Shown here: in pieces, positions 8,041 to 16,514 of the stretch
Layout: each line of letters opens with the position of its first letter
Position numbering within the stretch: the first letter of the stretch is position 1
Assembly: GCA_964519035.1 (NCBI GenBank)
Contig: CAZFKZ010000028.1
Location: forward strand, 1 to 25,203
DNA length: 25,203 bases
Origin: CAJJBL01 sp964519035
Lineage (GTDB): Bacteria > Pseudomonadota > Alphaproteobacteria > Puniceispirillales > Marisalimonadaceae
Direction: 5' to 3'
The notes under the pieces: generated by a model
What the model saw: the letters and a program-made list of their open reading frames with translations, nothing else
Told to the model about the DNA's origin: nothing
The model's database searches: none
Position numbers and translations under genes: made by a program

Positions 8041-9090
8041 ATGACTGAAGTTTCTATTCTCGAACAATCTGTTTCTGTAGAGGGCAAGCCTCAATCAATT
8101 ACAATTCAAGATAGTATCAATTTAGCAAAGACTGCTGAAAAACTAGGATATAAAAGGTTTTGGGTGTCTGAACATCATAATCATCCGACTATAATAGGAA
8201 GTGCACCAGAAGTGTTAATGGCAGCTATTGCCACTCAAACTAAAACTATTAGAATTGGTAGTGCAGGAATTATGCTTCCTCATTACTCACCCTTTAAAGT
8301 TGCCGAACAATTTAGGGTTTTAGAATCTTTGGCACCTAACAGAATTGACTTGGGCTTAGGAAGAGCTCCTGGATCAGATGGAAGGACAGCTCTTGCCCTG
8401 AATCGCAACAGCAGAATTGATAGTGAACAATTTCCAGGACATGTTAGAGATTTAATGGCATGGGTATCTAATGAAGACTTAATAGAAGGGCACCCATTTG
8501 GTAATTTAGTTGCCCAGCCAACTTCTGAAACAGGTCCTGAAATTTGGATGTTAGGCACTTCTAACTATGGTGCCCAATTAGCTGCCTACTTAGGAATACC
8601 ATATTGTTTTGCTCACTTTATCACAAATGGGTCTGGTATGAAAAATGCTATTGAAATTTATAAATCAGAGTTTAAACCAAGTAAAAATTTTAAAAAACCA
8701 TTAGTTAATGTTTGTTTGTGGGCTTTAACTGCAAAAACAGATAAAGAAGCTAGATATTTATTTTCATCAAGAGCTGCTTGGAAAATAGGGAGAGATTTTG
8801 GACAACTTGGACCAATTACAGATCCTGATAATGCATTGCATATTATCGATAATAATAATTGGAATGAAGAGTATAATTCTATGTATGAAAATTCACTTGT
8901 TGGAGAAGTTAACTATACTAAAAGTAAGATTGATAAGTTAATTAAAGAAAATAACATTGACGAAATTGCAATACTAAGTTGGTGTCATGATGAAGCTGCT
9001 AGAATAAAATCGTATAAGTTATTTGCAGATGCTTTTAATTTAAGTTCTCAAAAGAGTTTATCTAAAAATTTGTCATTAAGTCACCTTTAA
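8041..9090 (+). CDS. luciferase-like (LLM class) flavin-dependent oxidoreductase
   Basis: A 349-aa TIM-barrel flavoprotein of the bacterial-luciferase-like group, most like the MsnO8/luciferase family group 1 oxidoreductases. Marks are AEKLGYKRFWVSEHHNHP (~32-49), IRIGSAGIMLPHYSPFKVAE (~75-94), NRIDLGLGRAPGSD (~99-112) and EIWMLGTSNYGAQLAAYLG (~165-183). These enzymes use reduced FMN and oxygen, or F420, for monooxygenation of diverse substrates. GAGG about eight bases upstream supports the ATG. It is the second gene after the amidohydrolase (20-base gap), so the two probably act on one substrate. The substrate cannot be read from the sequence. Confidence 0.9.
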   Translation: MTEVSILEQSVSVEGKPQSITIQDSINLAKTAEKLGYKRFWVSEHHNHPTIIGSAPEVLMAAIATQTKTIRIGSAGIMLPHYSPFKVAEQFRVLESLAPNRIDLGLGRAPGSDGRTALALNRNSRIDSEQFPGHVRDLMAWVSNEDLIEGHPFGNLVAQPTSETGPEIWMLGTSNYGAQLAAYLGIPYCFAHFITNGSGMKNAIEIYKSEFKPSKNFKKPLVNVCLWALTAKTDKEARYLFSSRAAWKIGRDFGQLGPITDPDNALHIIDNNNWNEEYNSMYENSLVGEVNYTKSKIDKLIKENNIDEIAILSWCHDEAARIKSYKLFADAFNLSSQKSLSKNLSLSHL

Positions 9091-9159
9091 TTTTAACTTA
9101 CAAATTAACACTCATTAAATCATGGAGTATAGAATTTGATTTATATAAAAAATATCGTT

Positions 9160-9744
9160 ATGAAATATAAAATATTAGTGATTAATATTTTACTTTTTTT
9201 ATTTCTTACAGGATGCTTTCAAGCGAATATGAAACAATTTGAAAATAATACTCCTAAATTAGATCTATTTTCTTTCTTTGAAGGTGAAACTATAGCTTAT
9301 GGAATTTTTGAAGATAGATTTGGGAATCTAAAAAGGCAATTTAGGGTAAACATCTCAGGGACTGTTGATAATCAACTTTTAACTTTAGATGAAAAATTTT
9401 TATATGATGATGGCGAACAAGCTATACGTATTTGGAAAATAAAAAAAATTATAGATAATAAACAAAAAATTAGTTACGAAGGTCAAGCCGATGACGTGGA
9501 GGGTAAAGCTAATGGTTCAGCCGTTGGTAATACATTAAACTGGTCATATGATATATTTCTTAATATAAAAGGAAGTAATATCAAAGTTCATTTTAATGAC
9601 TGGATATATAAACAGAGTGAGGATTTAGCAATAAACAGAGCTTACGTCAGCAAATTTGGCATTAATATAGGCTCAGTTACATTAGTATTTCTGAGAGGAA
9701 AAACTGCGCAAAATATTGGCCCCTTGAATTTAAAAAATTGGTAA
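9160..9744 (+). CDS. DUF3833 family lipoprotein
   Basis: I chose the ATG at 9160 because it begins an ideal lipoprotein signal, MKYKILVINILLFLFLTGC, with the acylated Cys at residue 19; an in-frame TTG at 9136 would add eight residues. The mature part carries the DUF3833 signatures: FFEGETIAYGIFEDRFGN, LDEKFLYDDGE, YEGQADDVEGKANGSAVGN, VHFNDWIYKQ and the NRAYVSKFG..IGSVTL end. The protein should be anchored in the outer or inner membrane on the periplasmic side. Molecular function is unknown. In many gammaproteobacteria DUF3833 genes lie near chalcone-isomerase-like and cyclopropane-fatty-acid-synthase-type genes. Here the next gene, six bases on, is chalcone-isomerase-like, which agrees with that linkage. 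Confidence 0.88.
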   Translation: MKYKILVINILLFLFLTGCFQANMKQFENNTPKLDLFSFFEGETIAYGIFEDRFGNLKRQFRVNISGTVDNQLLTLDEKFLYDDGEQAIRIWKIKKIIDNKQKISYEGQADDVEGKANGSAVGNTLNWSYDIFLNIKGSNIKVHFNDWIYKQSEDLAINRAYVSKFGINIGSVTLVFLRGKTAQNIGPLNLKNW

Positions 9745-9750
9745 TTTCAA

Positions 9751-10441
9751 ATGTTTTATAAATTTTTAATATTAATTTTCTTGTTAGCTAATACTTACTT
9801 AGTCCAAGCCGAGACAAATACGAATACGAATACGAATACNNNNNNNNNNNNNNNNNNNNNNNNNNNNNNNNNNNNNNNNNNNNNNNNNNNNNNNNNNNNN
9901 NNNNNNNNNNNNNNNNNNNNNNNNNNNNNNNNNNNNNNNTGTTAATTTACAAGATAAAACCAACAAACCAATTATTAAAAATAAAAATTCAAGAATTATA
10001 CTTAATAAATTTTTTTCTAGTTATAATGTAGTTGGAGAAGTTAATTATACTCACTTATTTTGGGACCTTTATGACGCAAAGCTTCTTACAAAAACAGGAG
10101 ATTTTGACAAAAGTAAATTTGCATTAGTATTGAAATATAATACAAAAATTTCAAAAAAAAGTGTTGTTAAAGAAACTCTTAATCAATTAAAAAAACAAAA
10201 AAAATACACTAAAGAAGAGTTAGATGAATTAACAACTTTGTTAAGTAATACTTTCAAAGATATTAAAGTGGGTGATACCTTTATTGGAATAAAAGAAAAT
10301 AATACTGCTTATTTTTATTTTAAAGATGAAAAAGTTTTAGAAACGAAAGATTTAGAATTTATAAATCTATTTTTTGATATTTGGCTACGAGAAGATAGCC
10401 AAAACCCTGCTTTTACTAAAAAACTTTTGGGACAAAAATAA
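9751..10441 (+). CDS. chalcone isomerase-like exported protein, interrupted by assembly gap
   Basis: The 5' part (9751-9839) encodes a signal peptide, MFYKFLILIFLLANTYLVQA, then a Thr-Asn repeat that runs into 100 N. The 3' part is open from 9941 to the TAA ending at 10441 and carries the chalcone-isomerase-like fold: NVVGEVNYTHLFWDLYDAKL, KFALVLKYN, FKDIKVGDTFIGI, AYFYFKDEKVL and LFFDIWLREDSQNPAFTKKL. The two parts are in different nominal frames, but an N run of exactly 100 is normally a placeholder of unknown length, so this is no evidence of a frameshift. I read them as one secreted protein. An ATG-less internal start is not needed. Bacterial members are periplasmic, without shown isomerase activity. 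It sits between DUF3833 and yciB. Confidence 0.8.
9814..9839 (+). repeat. hexanucleotide tandem repeat (ACGAAT) running into the gap
   Basis: ACAAAT at 9814 is followed by three exact ACGAAT units and a partial one, then the N run. In frame it encodes alternating Thr and Asn just after the signal peptide. The repeat probably continues into the gap and defeated assembly. Unit changes would lengthen or shorten the protein without a frameshift. Confidence 0.85.
9840..9939. other. assembly gap of 100 N
   Basis: Exactly 100 undetermined bases, most likely a scaffold placeholder. It lies within the coding sequence of the chalcone-isomerase-like gene, right after its tandem repeat. True length and content are unknown. 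Confidence 0.98.
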
Positions 10442-10457
10442 TTGAAGGTTTTTTTTA

Positions 10458-10994
10458 ATGCGTCTTAGTGCATTTTTTTTTGAAATTATCCCCATATCAG
10501 GCTTTTTTATTAGTGCTCAACACTATAACTTAATAACAGCAGCGATTATATCACTTATATTAAGTTTAATGGTTATACTAACGTTTTATCTATATGAAAA
10601 AAGAGTTTCCAAGTTTCAAATTTTTTCAATATTTATGTCAGCATTACTTACTTCAGCTGCATATTTATTAGATAACGAAAATTTTATAAAAATCCAACCC
10701 ACTATATTCAATGGATTTTTTAGTTTCGTTTTATTAGCTGGACTACTTTATAAACAATCCATGATGAAACATTTTTTTGGTTCTCAGTTTTTTTTAACTG
10801 ATCAGACATGGTATAAACTAAGTTTTAGATGGGGTTTATTTTTTTTATTTCTTACAATTATTAATGAAATAACATGGAGACAGTTAGATACTGAAGACTG
10901 GATATTTGTAAAAGTCTTCATTCTAATGCCTTTAGTAGGAGTATTTATGCTTGCCCAGTTACCACTTACCCTTAGAGGAAGAATAAATAAATAG
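10458..10994 (+). CDS. yciB: inner membrane septation protein A (YciB/IspZ)
   Basis: A 178-aa integral membrane protein with about five helices and the diagnostic YciB segments: FEIIPISGFF near the N-terminus, FIKIQPTIFNGFFSFVLLAG (~76-95), SQFFLTDQTWYKLSFRWGLF (~109-128), NEITWRQ and WIFVKVFILMPLVGVFMLAQ (~148-167). The family is linked to cell-envelope and septum integrity. GAAGG precedes the ATG at a usable distance. The gene starts 16 bases after the chalcone-isomerase-like gene, so the three genes 9160-10994 may be one envelope-related operon. Confidence 0.92.
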   Translation: MRLSAFFFEIIPISGFFISAQHYNLITAAIISLILSLMVILTFYLYEKRVSKFQIFSIFMSALLTSAAYLLDNENFIKIQPTIFNGFFSFVLLAGLLYKQSMMKHFFGSQFFLTDQTWYKLSFRWGLFFLFLTIINEITWRQLDTEDWIFVKVFILMPLVGVFMLAQLPLTLRGRINK

Positions 10995-11057
10995 ATTTAT
11001 TTGGTTTATTTAAAATGATAGTAATGTTTGATAATTTGCAATTCTTAGAGAGATAAA

Positions 11058-12212
11058 ATGGGATTAAAAATAACTGACATTGTTGTTCATATAATTAAAT
11101 CAAATTTAGAAGTACCATTTGCATTTTCTCAAGGTTGGGTAAAACAAAGATCAGCAACACTTGTAGAAATTAAAACAAATGACGGTTTAACAGGTTGGGG
11201 AGAAGCATTTTGCCAAGGTTTAGAACCACCAGAAATATCTGCGACAGTTATAGAAACTGCTCTTAAACCCTTATTATTAGAACAGTCACCTTTGAATATA
11301 GAAGTTCTTTGGCATAAAATGTATAATATGACTAGAGACTTTGGACGAAAAGGCTCTGTCATATCTGGTATAAGTGCCATTGATATTGCACTATGGGATA
11401 TTGCTGGTAAATTTTATAACCAACCTATTTATCAATTATTGGGAGGCGCATTTAGAACTAAGATTAAGCCTTATGCAACAGGATTTTATCGTATTAAAGG
11501 TATAGGCGAGGCTAAAAGACTATCTGAAGAAGCTATTTCACATTATGAAAATGGTTTTGATCATATGAAAGTTAAACTTGGATTTGGCTTAGATGACGAC
11601 TTGAAATGTATGAAGACAATTACTGAGGCTATAGAAGGCAAAGCAATAACTTTAATGGTTGATACAAATCATGCATACGGGAGGACAGAGGCTCTTGAAT
11701 TAGGATATGCTTTAAAAGATTATAACTTAAGGTGGTATGAAGAACCAGTCGTTCCTGAAGATATTACTGGATATGTAGAACTTAGATCAAAATTAAAGAT
11801 GCCAATTGCTGGAGGTGAAAACGAGCATACTTTGTTTGGGTATAAATCACTTTTTGAAAATGGAGCAGTTGATATAGCTCAACCTGACATTGGATCTTGT
11901 GGAGGGATAACTGCAGCTAAACATATAATAGCTTTAGCCCATAGTTTTGGAGTTGAAGTCAATCCTCATGTATGGGGATCTGCAGTTGCACAATCAGCTT
12001 CTATTCAAGTTATTGCTTCCATACCCACAACTCATCATTCAATTTTTGCAAGATCACCAATTTTAGAATATGACCAATCAAGCCATCCTTTTAGAAGAGA
12101 GCTATTAAATGAGCCAATAGAATTAGAAGATGGATTAGTAAACGTTTCTACAAAGCCAGGATTAGGAATTGATATAAATATGTCTACAATAAAAAAGTAT
12201 AAAACTAATTAA
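11058..12212 (+). CDS. mandelate racemase/muconate lactonizing enzyme family protein (enolase superfamily)
   Basis: A 384-aa enolase-superfamily enzyme of the mandelate racemase subgroup. The capping domain is ~1-125, the barrel after that. Catalytic features are visible: the KxK motif Lys171/Lys173 (MKVKLGFG), Mg ligands Asp202 (MVDTNHAY), Glu228/229 (WYEEP) and Glu254 (AGGENEH), and the His/Asp dyad His304 (NPHVWGSA) with Asp277 (QPDIG). Members dehydrate sugar acids or epimerise 2-hydroxy acids after abstracting the alpha proton. The SD AGAGAG is five bases from the ATG. It begins a three-gene plus-strand operon with the alpha/beta hydrolase (30-base gap) and EamA transporter. The substrate is unknown. 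Confidence 0.92.
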   Translation: MGLKITDIVVHIIKSNLEVPFAFSQGWVKQRSATLVEIKTNDGLTGWGEAFCQGLEPPEISATVIETALKPLLLEQSPLNIEVLWHKMYNMTRDFGRKGSVISGISAIDIALWDIAGKFYNQPIYQLLGGAFRTKIKPYATGFYRIKGIGEAKRLSEEAISHYENGFDHMKVKLGFGLDDDLKCMKTITEAIEGKAITLMVDTNHAYGRTEALELGYALKDYNLRWYEEPVVPEDITGYVELRSKLKMPIAGGENEHTLFGYKSLFENGAVDIAQPDIGSCGGITAAKHIIALAHSFGVEVNPHVWGSAVAQSASIQVIASIPTTHHSIFARSPILEYDQSSHPFRRELLNEPIELEDGLVNVSTKPGLGIDINMSTIKKYKTN

Positions 12213-12242
12213 GTATTATTAATAATATTACTGGGTATCTAA

Positions 12243-13364
12243 ATGATTAATCTTCTTGATCCTATAATTAAGTCTAAAGCAATAGATGTATCTACAGGTT
12301 TAAATATTCACTACTTAGAGGCTACTTTAGATTATTCTAATATAAACAATCAACCGACTGTCTTACTCCTCCACGGCTTTCCTGAATTAAGCTTTAGTTG
12401 GAGAAAGATAATACCTGATTTGGCTAAAGAAGGGTTTAGAGTTATAGCTCCTGACATGAGGGGATATGGGTTAACCATTGGTGGAAGCCAAACTTATGAA
12501 AGTGATATATCAGAGTACAGGTTATTAAGCCTTAGTACAGATATAGTTGCACTATTAAATGCTCTTAAAATAAATAAAGTTGATATGCTAGTAGGACATG
12601 ATGCAGGGTCTTCAGTAGCAGGTATTTCAACAATAATAAGACCTGACATATTTAAATCTTTAGTTATGATGAGCGCTCCATACACTGGAGCCCCGGATAT
12701 AAATTCAAATCTATTAAATGAAGATAATATTCATAATGATTTAGCTAAATTGCCTAATCCTAAAAAGCACTACCAATGGTATTACTCTACACCTGAAGCA
12801 AATAAAGATATGCATCTTAACAAAGATGGATTGCATCAATTTTTAAGATCTTATTATCATATGAAAAGTGCTGATTGGAAACAGAATGATCCATATGAAC
12901 TTGGTTCATGGAATGCAGAAAATTTATCTAAAATGCCAGAATATTATATTATGCAATTAAATCAAAATATGGTTCAAGCAGTGATGCCACATTTTCCAGA
13001 TAATAAAGACTATGAAAAATGGCTTAACGATGAAGAACTAGAAATATACACAAATAGTTTTTTGAAAAACACATTTCAACCAGCTTTGAATTGGTATAGA
13101 TGCATGACATCACAAGATCAAAATAATGATTTAAGAATTTTTTCCAATAAAAAAATAGAGGTTCCTTCTTGTTTTATAGCGGGTGAAAAAGATTGGGGTA
13201 TCTATCAAAAACCAGGTGCTTTAGAAAAAATGGAAAGGGTTTTATGTTCACATTATTATGGTAGACATATTATTAAAAATGCCGGACATTGGGTTCAACA
13301 AGAAAATCCAAAAGATGTTATAGAAACATTATTGGATTTTTATAAAAATAAACCAGCCTTATAA
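12243..13364 (+). CDS. alpha/beta hydrolase, epoxide hydrolase-like
   Basis: A 373-aa alpha/beta hydrolase. The oxyanion motif is HGFPE (His44-Glu48), the nucleophile elbow is VGHDAGSS with Asp120 as nucleophile, and the catalytic His is His349 in NAGHWVQQENP. An Asp nucleophile with HGFPE is the pattern of epoxide hydrolases and some dehalogenases rather than esterases. Acid candidates lie in GEKDWG (~316-321). The cap region (~150-290) is large and Tyr-rich, as needed to activate an epoxide oxygen, and makes the protein longer than the ~300-aa norm. It follows the enolase-superfamily gene by 30 bases and precedes EamA by 12. Substrate unknown. Confidence 0.87.
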   Translation: MINLLDPIIKSKAIDVSTGLNIHYLEATLDYSNINNQPTVLLLHGFPELSFSWRKIIPDLAKEGFRVIAPDMRGYGLTIGGSQTYESDISEYRLLSLSTDIVALLNALKINKVDMLVGHDAGSSVAGISTIIRPDIFKSLVMMSAPYTGAPDINSNLLNEDNIHNDLAKLPNPKKHYQWYYSTPEANKDMHLNKDGLHQFLRSYYHMKSADWKQNDPYELGSWNAENLSKMPEYYIMQLNQNMVQAVMPHFPDNKDYEKWLNDEELEIYTNSFLKNTFQPALNWYRCMTSQDQNNDLRIFSNKKIEVPSCFIAGEKDWGIYQKPGALEKMERVLCSHYYGRHIIKNAGHWVQQENPKDVIETLLDFYKNKPAL

Positions 13365-13376
13365 TTAGGAATAGTT

Positions 13377-14270
13377 TTGAACTTATTTTTATCTAGCAAT
13401 TTTTTCAAGGGAATTGGTATAGCCTCTATAGGGGCATTAATCTTGTCACCTGATGTTCTATTTATGCGTTGGTCAGAAATGGACGTTTGGTCAATGTTGG
13501 CTTGGCGTGGTTTAGAGATGGGAATTATACTTATATTATTCTCTAGTTGTTTTAAAATATATAGATCCAAATATAAAAATATATATTCGCCCGTGGGTCT
13601 TTCTATCATTATAAGTCAAGTTATTAGCTCTTTTTTATTTACATATGGAATTGCAGAAACGTCAGTTTCATTAATTTTATTTTGTTTAGCAACATCACCT
13701 ATTTTTGCTTCACTTTTTTCAATTTTTATTCTTGGTGAAAAAACAAATAGAGCAACTTGGATAACGGCTTTTTTTGCATTAGTTGGAGTAGGCATAGCCG
13801 TTTTAAACGGTGACAATGTTATGAATGCACCTCAGGGAAGCGTCCTAATTGGTACAATATGCGGAATAGGAGCATCAGCAACACTTGGATTAAGTCTTGT
13901 TCTTTTAAGATTTAAACCAGAAGTTCCTGCAATGACCGTTACTGGAGTAAGCGCACTTGGCAACGGTTTTATAGGATTGTTATTTGTTTCGCCAAACCTA
14001 CTGTTTCAAGGTGATATTCTATCTATTTCTTTTTCTGGACTGATTATACTTCCAATATCTTTTGCATGTTTAACTTTTGCAACTAGATATACGCCTGCTT
14101 CTAATATTGGTTTGTTAATGTTATTAGAAACTGCATTAGGTCCTTTTTGGGTATGGATTGGAACAGCAGAAACTCCAAACCTATTTATGATTTTAGGAGG
14201 TGTAATTGTAATATCTAGTCTTGCATGGTATATTTTAGCTAATCAAATAAAATTTTCATTAGCAAAATAA
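13377..14270 (+). CDS. EamA/DMT family transporter
   Basis: A 297-aa membrane protein with ten predicted helices in two EamA halves of the drug/metabolite transporter superfamily. Half one ends near ILGEKTNRATWITAFFALVGVGIAV and half two starts at the GSVLIGTICGIGASATLGLSLV stretch. I keep the TTG start at 13377 because AGGA lies five bases upstream and the first helix (residues ~10-29) would be lost if the ATG at codon 30 were used. It is 12 bases after the hydrolase gene and is likely cotranscribed. Direction and substrate are unknown; EamA proteins mostly export amino acids and related metabolites. Confidence 0.9.
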   Translation: MNLFLSSNFFKGIGIASIGALILSPDVLFMRWSEMDVWSMLAWRGLEMGIILILFSSCFKIYRSKYKNIYSPVGLSIIISQVISSFLFTYGIAETSVSLILFCLATSPIFASLFSIFILGEKTNRATWITAFFALVGVGIAVLNGDNVMNAPQGSVLIGTICGIGASATLGLSLVLLRFKPEVPAMTVTGVSALGNGFIGLLFVSPNLLFQGDILSISFSGLIILPISFACLTFATRYTPASNIGLLMLLETALGPFWVWIGTAETPNLFMILGGVIVISSLAWYILANQIKFSLAK

Positions 14271-14282
14271 TGTTTTAGACTT

Positions 14283-16073
14283 TTATGTCCAAAAAAATAT
14301 AATAATCGGGATTGAAATACATATGATTAGTATTTCAAGAGGCAGACCTAATTTCCAGTAATCGCCAAATTTATAATTACCTGGTCCCATAACTAAAGTA
14401 TTACATTGATGACCTATTGGAGACAAAAAAGCACAACTCGCTCCAATGGCGACGCACATTAAAAAAGCATCAACTGATTGCCCTGTTTCAATAGCAACAT
14501 TTGCTGCAATTGGCGCCATTATCACTGCTGTTGCAGCATTATTTATAACATCAGATAAAAACATTGTTATCACCATCAATATTACTAAAATCCAAACCAA
14601 ATCTAATACATTTGAATATTGAGCTAAAGATGATGAAATAGAGGATGTTATTCCGTATTCAGTTAATGTGTTTCCAATAGGAATCATAGCTGCAAGCAAA
14701 ACCACCACAGGCCAATCAATATGTCTATAAATACTATCTCCTGTTAATAATCGAATAGAAGCAAAAGCAAGCACACAAAGAAGAAAAGCAACTATTATTG
14801 GAAGAAAGTCAAAAATAATAGAAGACAAACTTAGTAAGAAAATAACTATTGCTAGGAATGTTTTTGAAGTATCTTTAACAATATCAAATTCTCTTTGCCA
14901 CAAAGGCATTAAACCAGCAAGTTCAAGTCTTACGCCAATTTTAGATTCATCTCCTCTGTTAGCAATTAGTAAAACATCTCCTGATTTGAAAATTTCATTT
15001 GATAACCTAAATCTATATTTCAATCCCCTTCTCCACAGACCTAATAAAGATAATTTTCCACCTATCAACCTTTTAAAATAATTATATTTTCTTCCAATAA
15101 GTCTTGATTTTGGAATAATGATAGCTTCAATTCCTGCAATGTTTTCGCTGATATTAAGATCATCTTCTAGATTCAAACTTAATCCAAAGTTCTTTTGGAC
15201 TTCTGCAATATAATCAGGATTTATTTTTAAAATTAAAATTTGTCCTTCATATATTTTTTGATTCCCATGTATTTCTGATTTTTTATCTTCTTCATTTATT
15301 TGCCCTATTAAAGAAGTGTCATCATCTAACAAATTTCTAAGATCATGTGCACGTTTGTCTATTAACGTACTATGTTTATCAACTTTCATCTCAACAAGAT
15401 AATCGTCTAAATTGATTAAAGGATTATTTACAGAGTTTATTGGTCTAATAGGAATTAACCTCCATCCTATCAACATAATAAAAACTATGCCAATTACGCT
15501 TACAGGGACTCCTGCAAAAGCAAAATCAAAAAAACTAAAATCTTTACTTGAGTATTCACCTCTTAATTCAGAAATTATGATATTAGGAGGTGTCCCTATT
15601 TTAGTGTTCATCCCACCTAAAATTGATGCAAACGCTAATGGCATTAGAAATTTTGAAGGGTTCCATTCCATTCTTTGACAAATAGAAATTGTAATTGGTA
15701 ATAACATTGCCATTGCACCAATATTATTCATAAATGATGATAAGAATGCTGCTATAAGACATAAAATTAAAATAAATTGTGTCTCAGAGTGAATTATTTT
15801 TTCTATTTTCATACCCACAAATGAAATAAATCCAGACTTTTCAAGACCTTTACTTATTAATAAAACTAAAGCCACTGTTACAACAGCTGGATGACCTAAA
15901 CCTGAAAAAGCTTCTCTAGCTGGAATAAAACCAAAAATTACAAATAAAGATAACATTATTAAAGAAACAGCATCATATCTAACTTTTCCCCAAATAAATA
16001 AAGCGACAAGGATTATCATCAAACATGAAATTATATTTTGATCTGTTATTAAGTTTATTATTGTTAAGTCCAT
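14283..16073 (-). CDS. SLC13 family anion permease with central RCK_C (TrkA-C) domains
   Basis: This 596-aa protein has two transmembrane halves, ~1-210 and ~390-596, of the SLC13/DASS (CitT, YfbS-like) family. The half-site motifs are MNNIGAMAMLLPI (~114-126), GGMNTKIGTPPNIIISE (~152-168), INNAATAVIMAPIAANVA (~511-528) and GHQCNTLVMGPGNY (~556-569); the two Asn-Thr pairs are the substrate/Na site of the family. The hydrophilic insert (~213-385) resembles two TrkA-C/RCK_C modules, as in the soluble-domain-bearing members. The family moves sulfate, di/tricarboxylates and other anions, likely with Na+. The ribosome-binding site is weak. The next gene in this direction upstream is the HIT protein (36-base gap), so they may be cotranscribed. 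Confidence 0.9.
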   Translation of the reverse strand: MDLTIINLITDQNIISCLMIILVALFIWGKVRYDAVSLIMLSLFVIFGFIPAREAFSGLGHPAVVTVALVLLISKGLEKSGFISFVGMKIEKIIHSETQFILILCLIAAFLSSFMNNIGAMAMLLPITISICQRMEWNPSKFLMPLAFASILGGMNTKIGTPPNIIISELRGEYSSKDFSFFDFAFAGVPVSVIGIVFIMLIGWRLIPIRPINSVNNPLINLDDYLVEMKVDKHSTLIDKRAHDLRNLLDDDTSLIGQINEEDKKSEIHGNQKIYEGQILILKINPDYIAEVQKNFGLSLNLEDDLNISENIAGIEAIIIPKSRLIGRKYNYFKRLIGGKLSLLGLWRRGLKYRFRLSNEIFKSGDVLLIANRGDESKIGVRLELAGLMPLWQREFDIVKDTSKTFLAIVIFLLSLSSIIFDFLPIIVAFLLCVLAFASIRLLTGDSIYRHIDWPVVVLLAAMIPIGNTLTEYGITSSISSSLAQYSNVLDLVWILVILMVITMFLSDVINNAATAVIMAPIAANVAIETGQSVDAFLMCVAIGASCAFLSPIGHQCNTLVMGPGNYKFGDYWKLGLPLEILIICISIPIIIFFWT

Positions 16074-16109
16074 TACTTTTCTAAGTTACCTTTAAAATTA
16101 AAATAAAAG

Positions 16110-16514
16110 CTATTTTATTATAAACTGTCTAATTAAATTTAATCTATAATTACATATCTTCTTATCTAATTTATTAGTATCACTCCATCCCCAAACTGGT
16201 CCTGGCCAAGCTAAATCGTTTTTACTTCGTGCAACAACATGAACATGTAACTGCGATACAACGTTGCCTAACATACCAATATTAATTTTATCTAAATTTT
16301 CTTTTAATTTTATAAAGTCTCCAATATCGCAGGCAAAGTTTAGTAGCATATTTCTTTCTTCAAAATTTATGTCACTCAACTCAATCAAATTTGGTTTATT
16401 TGGAATCAAAACTACCCAAAAAAATTCTTGTACATCCATTAATCTAATTTGAAAATTCTCTTTATTTTCGACTAATATAGTATCCTTTTCTAGTCTTTGA
16501 TCTAGCACAAACAA
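16110..16514 (-). CDS. HIT family protein
   Basis: A 134-aa histidine-triad protein. The motif is SQLHVHVVARSKNDLAWPG, in which Gln replaces the first His while the catalytic His of HVHVV is kept; this QLHVHV form is common in proteobacterial HIT proteins. The N-terminal FVLDQRLEKDT and the PGPVWGW end also fit that subgroup. Family members hydrolyse or transfer nucleotidyl groups. The start is TTG at 16514; AAAGGA eight bases upstream and homology at FVLDQRL both support it. It lies ahead of the SLC13 permease gene, with no evident functional link, and is divergent from the M20 amidohydrolase at 16609. Confidence 0.87.
   Translation of the reverse strand: MFVLDQRLEKDTILVENKENFQIRLMDVQEFFWVVLIPNKPNLIELSDINFEERNMLLNFACDIGDFIKLKENLDKINIGMLGNVVSQLHVHVVARSKNDLAWPGPVWGWSDTNKLDKKICNYRLNLIRQFIIK

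Noticed and set aside
9751..10441. Frameshift or pseudogene call for the chalcone-isomerase-like gene
   Set aside because: The frame difference rests on a 100-N placeholder whose true length is unknown.
12215..12226. 12-bp perfect palindrome ATTATTAATAAT between the enolase-superfamily and hydrolase genes
   Set aside because: It is made only of A and T, in an AT-rich gap inside an operon, and is easily explained by chance.
13340..13609. 89-aa minus-strand frame over the start of the EamA gene
   Set aside because: It is antisense to the first helices of the transporter and has no recognisable motif or ribosome-binding site.
14273..14294. Stem TTTTaGAC/GTCcAAAA between the convergent EamA and SLC13 genes as a terminator
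   Set aside because: The stem has a mismatch, only three G-C-containing pairs in a row, and no T-run follows it on either strand.
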